Both the position numbers and the translations under genes were made by a program. A stretch of 64,000 bases of DNA, from the NCBI GenBank assembly GCA_018857735.1, contig JABMCL010001586.1, positions 682,501-746,500 on the forward strand, given 5' to 3'. Source of the DNA: Alviniconcha marisindica (lineage: Eukaryota > Mollusca > Gastropoda > Provannidae). The notes under the pieces are model-generated. The model was given only the letters and a program-made list of their open reading frames with translations. It ran no database searches and was not told where the DNA came from. This document shows positions 1 to 10,429 of this stretch, piece by piece. Position 1 is the first letter of the stretch. Every line of letters starts with the position of its first letter.

Positions 1-47
1 TAGGGGCTTCGACTGTACTAATCTGCGACTGTAGCGATTGTAGAGAT

Positions 48-306
48 ACGCAAAGTTAACGTTGAAACAATACGTTCAGAAAGCTCTTTACGCAAAGTTA
101 ACGTTGAAACAACACGTTCAGAAATCTCTTTACTCAAAGTTAACGTTGAAACAACACGTTCATAAATCTCTTTACTCAAAGTTAACGTTGAAACAACACG
201 TTCAGAAATCTCTTTACTCAAAGTTAACGTTGAAACAACACGTTCAGAAATCTCTTTACTCAAAGTTAACGTTGAAACAACACGTTCATAAAGCTCTTTA
301 CGCAAT
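48..306. repeat. Minisatellite, 42-bp unit, about 6 copies
   Basis: The word GTTGAAAC recurs at 61, 103, 145, 187, 229 and 271, giving an exact 42-bp period. Copies differ by a few substitutions (cagaaa/cataaa, ctcaaag/cgcaaag). As 42 is a multiple of three, the array stays open on both strands; the resulting 14-residue peptide repeat is not evidence for a gene. Confidence 0.95.
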
Positions 307-494
307 CTGCCTTCGCAGCCAATATTTTGTTTGGTCCAAATACACGTTCTCGTCTATTGCCTTTCTCCTTGTCAATCTTCATCATTGTTTTGGAACAACG
401 TTTTGTGCTAAGACATATTATGGATATTGCGCTATAGAAGAGCTATGCAGAATCAAAACAGGAAGAAGTAGCGTTCCAAAACGTCAGACGGGCA

Positions 495-743
495 TAACAA
501 CAAAGACGACACAGGTGTGCCCAGGCATCAGACAACAAAGACGACACAGGTGTGCCCAGGCATCAGACAACAAAGACGACACAGGTGTGCCCAGGCATCA
601 GACAACAAAGACGACACAGGTGTGCCCAGGCATCAGACAACAAAGACGACACAGGTGTGCCCAGGCATCAGACAACAAAGACGACACAGGTGTGCCCAGG
701 CATCAGACAACAAAGACGACACAGGTGTGCCCAGGCATCAGAC
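495..743. repeat. Minisatellite, 35-bp unit, 7 copies
   Basis: GTGTGCCC recurs at 517, 552, 587, 622, 657, 692 and 727. The copies are essentially identical, so expansion was recent or the array is homogenised. A 35-bp period rotates through all three frames and all are open, so the ORFs across it are artefacts. Confidence 0.96.
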
Positions 744-795
744 AGAACCAATTTTTAACCAAATCTGAAACAGAACGAGGCCCAGAGCGCTCGTG

Positions 796-1139
796 AAGAA
801 TCAACACTTGTTTGAAGAGTTATGCATTATTGTTATTCAGCAAACTCAGGCCTACATCGTTTCCTGCCTTTCCATTGTTTAAGCTTTTTCCAGTACCGTA
901 ACAATAAGGTCCGCTGGAAAGTTTCAAAGTTACCACCTCGACTTTTTCCCGTAAGAGGAGCGGCTTTTGAGTTTTTGTTTAACCTTTTGTAAATTTTGGT
1001 CTGATTTTCTCCCTTCTGTGGCTCCTAATGCTAAATATGCCCGGGGTCACAAACTGTGCCTTGAACCTTTACACTCCTTAAGCCTGTTCTAAAGTACAGC
1101 TTCCGGATTCTATTCATTCTTATCGAGCAGTTGCATCAC
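796..1139. other. No gene seen
   Basis: Unique-looking DNA between the 35-bp array and a LINE remnant. I see no coding exon, RNA gene or repeat in it. Confidence 0.5.
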
Positions 1140-1400
1140 TCCATCTGCCTGGAACTCGCTGCCAGCCAGTTCGCGAAATCTCCTGGCTCTGATTCCAAAA
1201 CCCAACTCAAAGATTTTCCCTTTAGACAGACCGGCCTTTTCACAACCCCAGGTAGACCATTCCTGTGACCAACTATTGTGTGTATGTCTACTTGTACATT
1301 TATATGCGCGTGAATGGTGTATGCTGGCGCGTTTAGGTTTTGTTTTGCAAAACGATTTGAGCTCTGGAAGAGCTACCCATTATTATTATTATTATTCATG
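1138..1400 (+). mobile_element. CR1/L2-like LINE 3' remnant
   Basis: The frame from about 1140 reads PSAWNSLPAS and then a basic stretch, matching the conserved end of CR1/L2-type reverse transcriptases where a WNSLP motif precedes the C-terminus. It is followed by GT-rich DNA, a 'gagctctggaagagctac' stretch and an (ATT)n tail at 1380-1396. Similar tails occur near 21830, 25865 and 44230. Only the last fraction of the element is present, as expected of 5'-truncated LINE copies. Clade assignment is inference. Confidence 0.6.
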
Positions 1401-1968
1401 AAGTGAGCATGTGTTTTGACTAGGACAAGCTAAGACGCTGGGCTATGAATGATCAAGGCATACAAGCATCTTCTATCTATCTTGATAGTCTTCGCCTTTT
1501 CGCTTCGCTCGATGAATATAATTGACCGGTTTACGTACAAGTGTGAATGCGTGTTTTTGTTGCCGTTTTGGTCATTGTGGTTCCTGGTTTGTGGGCCGCC
1601 TGCCTGCACAGCCACTTGATGCAGCCGAGTGGTTTTGCCGACAGCGGGACAGTCAGCAGCCTCCACAAGCCGCTTCTTTCTTCTCCTTTTGTCTGCTTGC
1701 AGAATGCACGAACCGTTCGCCTCTTCTTCCCCTGTTTCTCGTGAGCGCCGATGGAGAGGAACAAGACACTCCACGTTATTCCTCCAATTAGGCCAGGCCA
1801 CAGTTGCTGTGTTTGGCCATATGCCGCTTTCACACACACAGCTATTGATGTGGCTTGCCCTTCAGTTCTTTCTCCTTTCATCCCTATGTTTGTGCCTATT
1901 TATTAAACATCACGTATTTTTTCTTGATTACATGACACATAGGACAGTCACTATTTTAGCCTACTTAC
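1400..1968. other. No gene assigned
   Basis: Open frames of 65-135 codons overlap on both strands (for example 1430-1837 on -), but none shows a recognisable domain, signal peptide or splice context. Left as intergenic. Confidence 0.45.
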
Positions 1969-1969
1969 T

Positions 1970-2004
1970 TACACACACACACACACACACACACTCACAC
2001 ACAC

Positions 2005-2074
<70 letters not shown>

Positions 2075-2097
2075 CGACACACACCACACACACACAA

Positions 2098-2142
<45 letters not shown>

Positions 2143-2163
2143 CACACACACCACACACATCCA

Positions 2164-2227
<64 letters not shown>

Positions 2228-2440
2228 AACACATACACACAGACACAACAGAACACACATTACACACAGCCACGCACACACTCACTTTAAAACTAACAAC
2301 ACACAGCACAGCAACAACATCACACACACCCACACACACACACACACACGCACGACACACACACGCACACAAGTATACAACACACACACACACACACACA
2401 CACACAACTCACTACAAAACGTACAACGCAGGCACACACA
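1970..2440. repeat. Impure (CA)n microsatellite tract
   Basis: Runs of CA dinucleotides up to about 60 bp are interrupted by CC, GA and AA variants. Cysteine/valine- or histidine/threonine-rich ORFs across it are dinucleotide artefacts. It is followed within 350 bp by a GT tract on the same strand (2786-3031). Confidence 0.97.
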
Positions 2441-2640
2441 CGCCTGGATAAATAGAAAAGAAACACACGCATGCAAACACACTTACGTAAGCAATATATT
2501 CCACACTTCACATTATATTCTCATCCAGGCATTACTCATCGTGTCAACGCTGGTGAGTTCGTGGCATTCGCCATGTTTCGGGGGTACGGGTGATGTGTTG
2601 TGATAGGTAGAATGTATGCATGTCGGTGATGTGTGGTACG

Positions 2641-2783
2641 TTTGTGTGTGTGTGTGTTTGTTAGTGTGCTTTTGTTTTGTTGTGTTTGATTGTTTGGGGC
2701 GGGAGGGTTTTCGGTTTGTCTTGCATGTGTTGCTTGTGTGCAGTTGTTTTGTGTTGTGTTGGACGTGTTGTTGTGTGTGTCAT

Positions 2784-2862
<79 letters not shown>

Positions 2863-2984
2863 GGTGTGTGTGTGGGTGTGTGTGTGTGTGTGTGGTGTGT
2901 GTGTGTGTGTGTGTGTGTATGGGTGTGTGTTGTGTGTGTGTGTGTGGTGTGTGTGTGTGGTGTGGTTGTGTGTGTGTGGTGTGT

Positions 2985-3031
<47 letters not shown>
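2641..3031. repeat. Impure (GT)n microsatellite tract
   Basis: GT-rich from 2641, dense from about 2786 to 3031, with scattered GG and TA interruptions. It is complementary in sense to the CA tract at 1970-2440, making a potential long imperfect inverted repeat around a spacer of a few hundred bp. Confidence 0.97.
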
Positions 3032-3036
<5 letters not shown>

Positions 3037-3039
3037 GGT

Positions 3040-3430
3040 GGGGGTAGTGGTGACGGTTTCCCTTTCTTTTTCCTTTGTTCGCTCAGAGTCTACCCCACTG
3101 CTTCAGACATTGTCGTTCAATTGTTATTGTAGTTAAACTCGACCCATCAACCCCATTAGGACTATTTAAACATTATTTGAGAACACAATAAATCGTTTGA
3201 CTGAATGTACACATTGAATGAAACTCGTGCACAAGGCCAGTGCCGGCGGTGACAGATGTTACCATGCAGCCTAACTGGAAAAACAAAAGAAGGGGCGCAA
3301 CTCTGTGGCTGACCCGTGGCTCGTCAACTTACTGTCTCGTTATTGTGCTGCTGTGTTTCTTGTGGACGTCGTACATCTGTGAAAATGTGCATACACGTGT
3401 ATGAAGATGGCAGCGAACCGTATTCTGTTT
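3040..3430. other. No gene seen
   Basis: Mixed-composition spacer between the GT tract and the 30-bp array. No coding or RNA feature recognised. Confidence 0.5.
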
Positions 3431-3432
3431 CT

Positions 3433-3642
3433 GGTGGTGTGCTGCCTCCTGTGTGACCTTGTGGTGGTGTGCTACCTCCTGTGTGACTTTGTGGTGGTGT
3501 GCTACCTCCTGTGTGACTTTGTGGTGGTGTGCTACCTTCTGTGTGACTTTGTGGTGGTGTGCTACCTTCTGTGTGACTTTGTGGTGGTGTGCTACCTTCT
3601 GTGTGACTTTGTGGTGGTGTGCTACCTTCTGTGCGACTTTGT
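3433..3642. repeat. Minisatellite, 30-bp unit, 7 copies
   Basis: GGTGGTGTGC recurs every 30 bp from 3433. The first copy differs at a few sites (gctgcctcc, gacctt); later ones differ mainly at cctcct/ccttct. It abuts the first recognisable endonuclease codons of LINE-A, so it may lie in that element's 5' part or just outside it; I cannot tell which. Confidence 0.95.
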
Positions 3643-3908
3643 GCCGGCGATTTTCTCCTTCCCACTATTACCCTATCAAATGTACGAGCCCTCCAGAATA
3701 AAATGGATGAATTGACGGCACTTGTTCGGTTTGAAGGCGACTTTCGACGCAGCAACTTGAGGACAGAGGACATTGATAACATTTTAGTTCCTGCTTTTAC
3801 AATACGTACAGACAGAGACAGTGATAAAGCGCAGGTGGTGGTTTGTGCATGTTGGTCAATGACAGTTGGGCGACACAGTACTGCGTGCGTGAACGAGTGT
3901 GTACCCGT
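3643..3908 (+). pseudogene. LINE-A endonuclease, N-terminal part
   Basis: The first frame reads PTITLSNVRALQNKMDEL and then RFEGDFRRSNL, the start of an APE-type endonuclease that would nick target DNA for target-primed reverse transcription. Near 3825 the frame shifts, and the second frame reads AGGGLCMLVNDSW, the next conserved block. The expected TETWL-type block after RRSNL is missing, suggesting a small deletion as well. Non-functional. Confidence 0.75.
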
Positions 3909-4626
3909 GACTTTGAGCTGCTGACCGTGTCATTCCGCCCCTTCTATTTACCACGTGACTTTGAGCTGCTGACCGTGTCATTCCGCCCCGTCTATTTACC
4001 ACGTGACTTAGAGCTGCTGACCGTGTCATTCCGCCCCTTCTATTTACCACGTGACTTTGAGCTGCTGACCGTGTCATTCCGCCCCTTCTATTTACCACGT
4101 GACTTTGAGCTGCTGACCGTGTCATTCCGCCCCGTTTTATTTACCACGTGACTTAGAGCTGCTGACCGTGTCATTCCGCCCCTTCTATTTACCACGTGAC
4201 TTTGAGCTGCTGACCGTGTCATTCCGCCCCTTCTATTTACCACGTGACTTTGAGCTGCTGACCGTGTCATTCCGCCCCGTCTATTTACCACGTGACTTAG
4301 AGCTGCTGACCGTGTCATTCCGCCCCTTCTATTTACCACGTGACTTTGAGCTGCTGCCGTGTCTTCGCCCCTTCTATTTACCACGTGACTTTGAGCTGCT
4401 GACCGTGTCATTCCGCCCCGTCTATTTACCACGTGACTTAGAGCTGCTGACCGTGTCATTCCGCCCCTTCTATTTACCACGTGACTTTGAGCTGCTGACC
4501 GTGTCATTCCGCCCCTTCTATTTACCACGTGACTTTGAGCTGCTGACCGTGTCATTCCGCCCCTTCTATTTACCACGTGACTTTGAGCTGCTGACCGTGT
4601 CATTCCGCCCCTTCTATTTACCACGT
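3909..4626 (+). repeat. 48-bp array made of LINE-A endonuclease codons, 15 copies
   Basis: Units start at 3909, 3957, 4005, 4053, 4101, 4150, 4198, 4246, 4294, 4342, 4387, 4435, 4483, 4531 and 4579. Each encodes 16 residues, D(F/L)ELLTVSFRP(F/V)YLPR, which is the endonuclease segment that continues as DFGQVTV at 4627. Units 2, 5, 8 and 11 carry RPV and units 3, 6, 9 and 12 carry DLELL, a three-unit (144-bp) higher-order repeat. A 1-bp insertion near 4134 and a net 3-bp loss in unit 10 are the only length changes. Confidence 0.95.
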
Positions 4627-5100
4627 GACTTTGGTCAAGTCACTGTCATTCTTGTTTACGTTCCTGGCTCTGTTTCAAAAACGGCGGCGGAGAGAATAAC
4701 GGAAGTTTCAATGAGGCGATTCGCGGTCGGTTGACCGGCCTGTTTTTATTCTGGGTGACTTTAATTCCTGTGACCTACCCCCCCCCCACCCACCTTCCCA
4801 CCCCCCAGCAGTACATCACCTGTCCAACCCGTCTGAACCGAGCGATCGATCTGTGCTATGGAAACATCGACAGCGCCTACAGACCTGTGTGTAGACCACC
4901 TTTGGAACGATAAGATCACAACGTTGTTCATTTCTTGCCAAAGTACAGACAGTCAGTAAAGACAGAAGAAACTCAAACAAAATCTTGTCAGTTATGGACT
5001 CATGATAGTATAGAGGAACTCCGTGGTTGTTTTGAAGTGACGAACTGGGATGTATTTACTGACAACTGTACTGATCCTGACGAGTTACCATAGGTAACTC
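4627..5100 (+). pseudogene. LINE-A endonuclease, C-terminal part
   Basis: Reads DFGQVTVILVYVPGS, then after a frame change ILGDFN (metal-binding Asp/Asn motif, about 4747-4765), then after another shift in the C-run near 4780-4806 the block TCPTRLNRAIDLCYGN. The catalytic-site block expected as SDHNVV reads stop-DHNVV because a TAA occupies 4911-4913. A linker with WDVFTDNCTDPDELP follows to about 5090. The frame breaks and stop show this endonuclease is dead. Confidence 0.8.
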
Positions 5101-5289
5101 AGATCTTTGTTGTTGTATTTGTGTTACGTATTTCGAGCGCTACTTGTGTGTTAATCCATACAAGCTTGTAGGCACGGTGACATCGTATGCTAAATTTCGC
5201 GAGGGGACAGTAATCAAGACTAAATCAGTGCATGTGTATTCAAACAACAAGTCGTGGGTAACCAAAAGACTTAAAGGTACACCTGAATC

Positions 5290-5540
5290 AAAAGAAACTT
5301 GCTTTTTTTGAAGGGTAAAAAAGAAAAGGAGTTCAAGAAGAATGCTAGAGTTGCCAGACTCCGATATAAAAACAAGGTAGAAGAAACATTTAGACTTGGT
5401 AATGCTAGAGAGGCATGGAGCGGTCTCAGGGCGACGATGGACAAGCAACAGACCAAGCACTCCTTGCCTCATTCAGCCAACTCAGTCGATACTGCCAGTG
5501 AGTTGAATAGATTTTACGCTCGCTTTGATGTTAGGGACTT
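5290..5540 (+). pseudogene. LINE-A linker between endonuclease and RT
   Basis: The open frame 5299-5547 has a basic segment (KKEKEFKKNARVARLRYK) followed by NAREAWSGLRATMDKQQTKH and NRFYARFDVRD, the typical region between endonuclease and reverse transcriptase in these LINEs. The frame runs into inserted DNA at 5541 and resumes as FSEDCASLCQ from 6009, so the original peptide crossed the insertion point. Confidence 0.75.
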
Positions 5541-6008
<468 letters not shown>

Positions 6009-7166
6009 GGACTTTAGTGAGGACTGTGCCTCATTGTGCCAGAGTAGCTCGACCTTTCTGAGGTGATCTTGTCACCAGCTTCTCCGAGCTGAACTCGCAC
6101 AAAGTCTCTGGCCCAGATGGACTGAAAGGTAGGACTCTGAAAAACTGTGCTGCTCAGATAGGGAAGATTTTGACTCTATTTTTCAACTATTCTATTCTAG
6201 GACGTATGCCTCGTGCTTGGAAGACTTCCACAATGATACCTGTGCCCGAGAAAGCCACACCCCGTCAACGGAATGACTACCGCCCTGTTGCTCCCACCCC
6301 ATCATAGCATTTTTTTTTTTAAAGGCTGTGTCCAAACACTTGAAATTTGATGTTGTTGATCAGTTGGATCCTTTCTAGTTTGCATATACGGCCTTCAGTG
6401 GTGTTGAAGATGCTTCCATTACTCTTCTGAAATTGATTACACAACACTTACAGAAAGCTAAGTCATGTCAGAATCTTATTTGTTGAATGTTTTAGTGCGT
6501 TTAATACAATTGAACCATACATACTGCTACCAAAAAGACCGATTTCCACGTCAGCTCAAACCTTGCATTGTGGATCAGGGATTTTCTTCGAGATCGACCG
6601 CAGCGTGTTTGTGTGAATAGGTACCTGTCTTACTGAATGCTGGGGCACCTCAAGGGTGTGTCCTTTCACCCATGTTGTTTTCCATATATACGAACCACAT
6701 GATATTGCAAACTGTTGTAATCTGCCTTTTTAAGTTTGCTGATGACATGACACTTGTTGGATTGCTGTTAAACGAAGACTCCATGGCAACATATTTTTCA
6801 CATGTTTCACTCTTCAATGAATGGTGCCAAGAATTATTATTTTTTAAATGAATGTCGGTAAGACAAAAGAATTAGTGCTAGACGCAAGGAAAACAACTAA
6901 CGTCTTTGTTGCTGTCAAGGTAAACAATGAACCTGTTGAGGTGGTGTCTAAATTTAAGTATTTAGGTACTCTGATAGATAATAAGCTAGGTTTCAGTGAC
7001 AATACAGACGACAATACAGACGACAATACAGACGACAATGCAGACGACAATACAGACGACAATACAGATCTTAACTCTAAAAATCACAGCAACGCTTATC
7101 CCGCTTGCGAAAGCTGAGATCTTTTAATGTTAGGCATGAGCTTTCACAAATTGTCTACAAACGTCC
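6009..7166 (+). pseudogene. LINE-A reverse transcriptase
   Basis: In shifting frames: SGPDGLKGRTLKNCA (about 6110-6155), IPVPEKATPRQRNDYRPVA (about 6237-6294), FAYTAFSGVEDA (6378-6413), motif A as FVECFSAFNT (6479-6508, with Glu where a catalytic Asp is expected), RDFLRDRPQRVCVNR (about 6575-6620), motif B NAGAPQGCVLSP (about 6635-6672), motif C FADDM (about 6735-6750), NVGKTKELVLD (from 6851) and KFKYLGTLID. It ends with RLRKLRSFNVRHELSQIVYK. At least four frame changes and several stops; an ancient, inactive copy. Confidence 0.85.
6998..7069 (+). repeat. 12-bp tandem repeat within LINE-A RT, 6 copies
   Basis: Six copies of GACAATACAGAC (one with gcagac, the last ending gat) encode DNTD repeats directly after GTLIDNKLGFS. 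The frame is kept through the array and continues into DLNSKN. This is the second tandem expansion of LINE-A coding sequence in this element. Confidence 0.92.
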
Positions 7167-7553
7167 AATGGGGTAAGTAAGTAGATTGGTGTTTTACGAC
7201 CAATTCAACCAGTGCGAAGTCTAGTGGGGAGCGTTTTAACTGTTAACATTGTTGTCTGGCACGGGAACCCGTGTGTGAAGGGGAAGGCAAAACTGGCGCG
7301 TATTGTCCAGATGGCAGGAAAGATAATTGGTACAAAACAAGACTCCCGAAGCGATCTCTAACTCAAAAGCTGAACGGAAAACAGCACGGGTCTTAGACGA
7401 CGCAAAGCACCCGTTCTTTTGACAGTTTCAAAAGCTCCGGTCGGACCGACAATGCAAAGTGCCAATTGCCAGGAAGAAGTGCTATTTGTTTTAAATTCTA
7501 GGGCTACTTAATATTGGCCCTGTGGGTTTCAAGGCTCAGCTTTACTCACCCTG

Positions 7554-7555
<2 letters not shown>
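7167..7555. other. Possible dispersed repeat, no gene
   Basis: Begins GGGTAAGTAAGTAGATTGGT right where LINE-A similarity stops. A similar phrase, agtaagtaagttggtgtttt, occurs at 7811, and a looser one near 17765. This suggests the edge of a dispersed element, but I cannot define its ends. Confidence 0.3.

Positions 7556-7595
<40 letters not shown>
7555..7595. repeat. (TA)n microsatellite
   Basis: About 20 TA dinucleotides. Confidence 0.97.
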
Positions 7596-7598
<3 letters not shown>

Positions 7599-7670
7599 CA
7601 TAACCATATTAGTTCTAATAATGATTGTGTCCAGTATTTGCCCATGGCAGTTTATTCTCTGTGCATGCAT

Positions 7671-7710
7671 GTGAGTGCGTGCGAGCGTGCGGGCCTGCGT
7701 GCGTGCGTGC

Positions 7711-7749
<39 letters not shown>

Positions 7750-7800
7750 GTGTGTGCGCGATTTTTTTTATTTTACGAGCACGCGCGCGCGCGTGTTTGT
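7671..7800. repeat. (GCGT)n/(GT)n and (GC)n microsatellite
   Basis: GCGT repeats pass into GT repeats (7675-7747). A short ACGCGCGCGCG run follows at about 7779-7793. Alternating purine-pyrimidine, potentially Z-forming. Confidence 0.95.
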
Positions 7801-8101
7801 GTTACGTAATAGTAAGTAAGTTGGTGTTTTTCCTGTACAGACGTATGTATGCAAATTTGTAATTTATGTATGTTGGTTTTGAATTGAGCGGTTTTCAGCC
7901 ACGTTTTATTGAAATTGTTGATGTTTTATTGTAATATGTATTGAATGTTTTACGTAAATGACGACTCAGAAGGCGAATTTCTCTACACGAGGCAAAAAAG
8001 TTGATTGTATTGAAACAACAAACAACAACAAACAAACAAACCCCCAACCAACACCAAAAAACGATGGATTAAACCCTGCTCGGTCCAAATTGTTCACATT
8101 T

Positions 8102-8190
8102 GGCAGGTGTGCATGCTTCTTGGATTGACAGGTGTGCATGCTGGTTGGACTGCCAAGGTGAGCATACTGGTTGGATTGACAGGAACAAAT
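8102..8190. repeat. Short degenerate tandem repeat, about 3 copies
   Basis: Three copies of a 30-31-bp phrase containing 'ggattgacaggtgtgcatgc' variants. Too few copies to say more. Confidence 0.55.
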
Positions 8191-8266
8191 TGAGTTCTGA
8201 CTTCAGATGCAATGCCTCCAATTCAGTCATTACTGCTATTGGACTATGTGTCTCTCTTCATGCACA

Positions 8267-8267
8267 C

Positions 8268-8323
<56 letters not shown>

Positions 8324-8364
8324 CGGGACGACAGACAGAGACAAACACGTACGCACGCTCACAT

Positions 8365-8420
<56 letters not shown>
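8267..8420. repeat. Two (CA)n microsatellites
   Basis: CA runs at 8270-8320 and 8365-8419 separated by a short unique stretch. Confidence 0.97.
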
Positions 8421-8421
<1 letters not shown>

Positions 8422-8460
8422 CGCAACGTGTGTTCAAATAAACCGAGTCTCTATTTTGGT

Positions 8461-8852
8461 GTGACTGTCAATCTATACTATTGACACCAGGTGTGTCCAA
8501 ATGAACAGACTTTCTATTTTGGTGTGGCGGTCAGTCTATGCTGTTCACACAAGGTGTGTCCAAATGAACTGTGTCTATTTGGTGTGGCGGTCAGTCTATG
8601 CTGTTCACACAAGGTGTGTCCAAATGAACTGTGTCTATTTGGTGTGGCGGTCAGTCTATGCTGTTCACACAAGGTGTGTCCAAATGAACTGTGTCTATTT
8701 GGTGTGGCGGTCAGTCTATGCTGTTCACACAAGGTGTGTCCAAATGAACTGTGTCTATTTGGTGTGGCGGTCAGTCTATGCTGTTCACACAAGGTGTGTC
8801 CAAATGAACTGTGTCTATTTGGTGTGGCGGTCAATCTATACTATTGACACAA
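8461..8852. repeat. Minisatellite, 60-bp unit, 6.5 copies
   Basis: Units from 8521 to 8820 are five 60-bp copies that are almost identical; the first differs slightly at tttctattttgg. Edge copies at 8461-8520 and 8821-8850 are diverged in the same way (caatctatactattgacac), typical of arrays homogenised from the centre. Both strands are open, since 60 is a multiple of three. Confidence 0.97.
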
Positions 8853-9325
8853 TGCTTCCCAGAAGGATGCCACAGACGGACGTTAATAAGAGTGTCGAAT
8901 CGCTCATGCGTACCACTTTCCTTTGATGAAGCGACCCTTTCATGTAGCGCGTGAGGTCTAATTGCCGCAGAAAAGATTGATGATACGGTGGTGTTGCTGC
9001 CTCAAGGATGACAAAATCGAAATTTCATGGTAATGTGGTTCAGGGAAGAAAAGAAAAGCGACACAGACCATTCCAGCTTCTCTAGAACCCCTTGTTCAAT
9101 GTGACCTTCATGCTGCAAGCACGCCGTGTCGTCTCAGCAAGTTTTTAATCTTGTTTTTTGTCTTCACCACAATAGACATACTGTGCAAGATAAATATATA
9201 TACATACACATATATATGCCACACAGGTATTAGGTATGTAATAGATACCCTCAGTAGGAGCAGATCAAAATAACTGGCACACTCACAAGCAGTGTATAAC
9301 ATATAAAGCTACAAGAGACCAAAAC
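8853..9325. other. No gene seen
   Basis: Unique sequence with no supported exon. It contains an imperfect TATA/ACATA-rich patch near 9190-9225. Confidence 0.45.
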
Positions 9326-9595
9326 AGCAACAAAACCCCCCAAAATAAAATAAAATAAAAATACACAAAAAACAACAACAATGAAAAACCTAAAACAAAC
9401 AAACAAGCAAGCAAGCAACAACAAACAACAACAACAAACAGATACCTTAATTCATCTTGGACTCTAGGTGAGACAAATTGGAAGAGAGAGGGGGCGGGAC
9501 AGAGAGGTAAGGCGAGGTGGGACGGGGGGGGGAGAGATGAGAGGAGAGAGAGGAGAGAAGAGGAGAGCGAGAGAGAGGAGAGAGAGAGAGATAAT
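9326..9595. repeat. A-rich then GA-rich low-complexity tract
   Basis: 9326-9445 is AAAT/AACA/CAAG-rich simple sequence; 9480-9592 is purine-rich GA with G-runs. Confidence 0.8.
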
Positions 9596-10052
9596 ATTAT
9601 ATATAATAATTTGAGTTATTCTTAAGAAAACTATATCATAAAATTTGGACATCTGTCTAATCCCAAATTGAGAGTAAAATCCAAGTGGGGATTTTTTTTA
9701 ATGCTATTATTTGGAAATGAAAGCTTGACATCTCTTGTGTACATAAATATAAGACATAAATTGACAGGGTGACAGGAACTTGGTTAATTGTGCATTATGT
9801 TACGTCACAGGTCAGTGTCTCGCGTGTTACAGAAGACACCAGAAATGCATGAATAGAGTCGGCTCAGGTGGCCAATTTTGACTCTTGCCTTTTTATTATA
9901 CAAATTTCCTAATTAATAAAGGATATCTGTCTCTTCTGACTTTAAAAATAAAATGAAAAAATGTCCTGCCTCTTTAACGATTTTGGTTTAAAATGTTTTC
10001 TTCGAAGTACAGACATGCTCGAAATAAAGATTACACATTTCTTTTCCCTTAT

Positions 10053-10111
10053 TCCCCCCCCCCCCCCCAAGTAATTTGGAGGGGGGGGGGGGGTGGTGGG
10101 TGGGGGGGGGG
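10053..10111. repeat. Facing poly-C and poly-G runs
   Basis: A C15 run (10053-10068) is followed after about 10 bases by G-runs to 10111. They can pair as a hairpin, and the G-runs could form a G-quadruplex. Confidence 0.85.
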
Positions 10112-10429
10112 ATGCATTGCCACTAACTTGGTCTGAACCGTATATATAAATATACATGTCAGAGGGATATTGTTTCTTGCTTTCTAAATTTAAATTTAAC
10201 CAATCGCACTTAACTTGGTAATCTCTCTCACATGTTATGTGGACATCATCACAAGTACAAAGGATATAAGAATAACACACTTGAACCATTGACCCAAAAC
10301 TTAATAAACAAGTATATTCATTACAAAAGCAATGTTCTTTCCACATTTTCTTGATTGGAACCGGTATTGACCCCTGCTTTAGATATCGGGATAGCTAAGA
10401 ATGGCAGCAATCTATCCACAGTCCCCCAA

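Noticed and set aside
3843..4734. Repeat-protein gene with 16-residue repeats
   Set aside because: The repeat continues on both sides into LINE endonuclease motifs, and the frame is broken near 4134 and again near 4780, so it is transposon debris rather than a host repeat protein.
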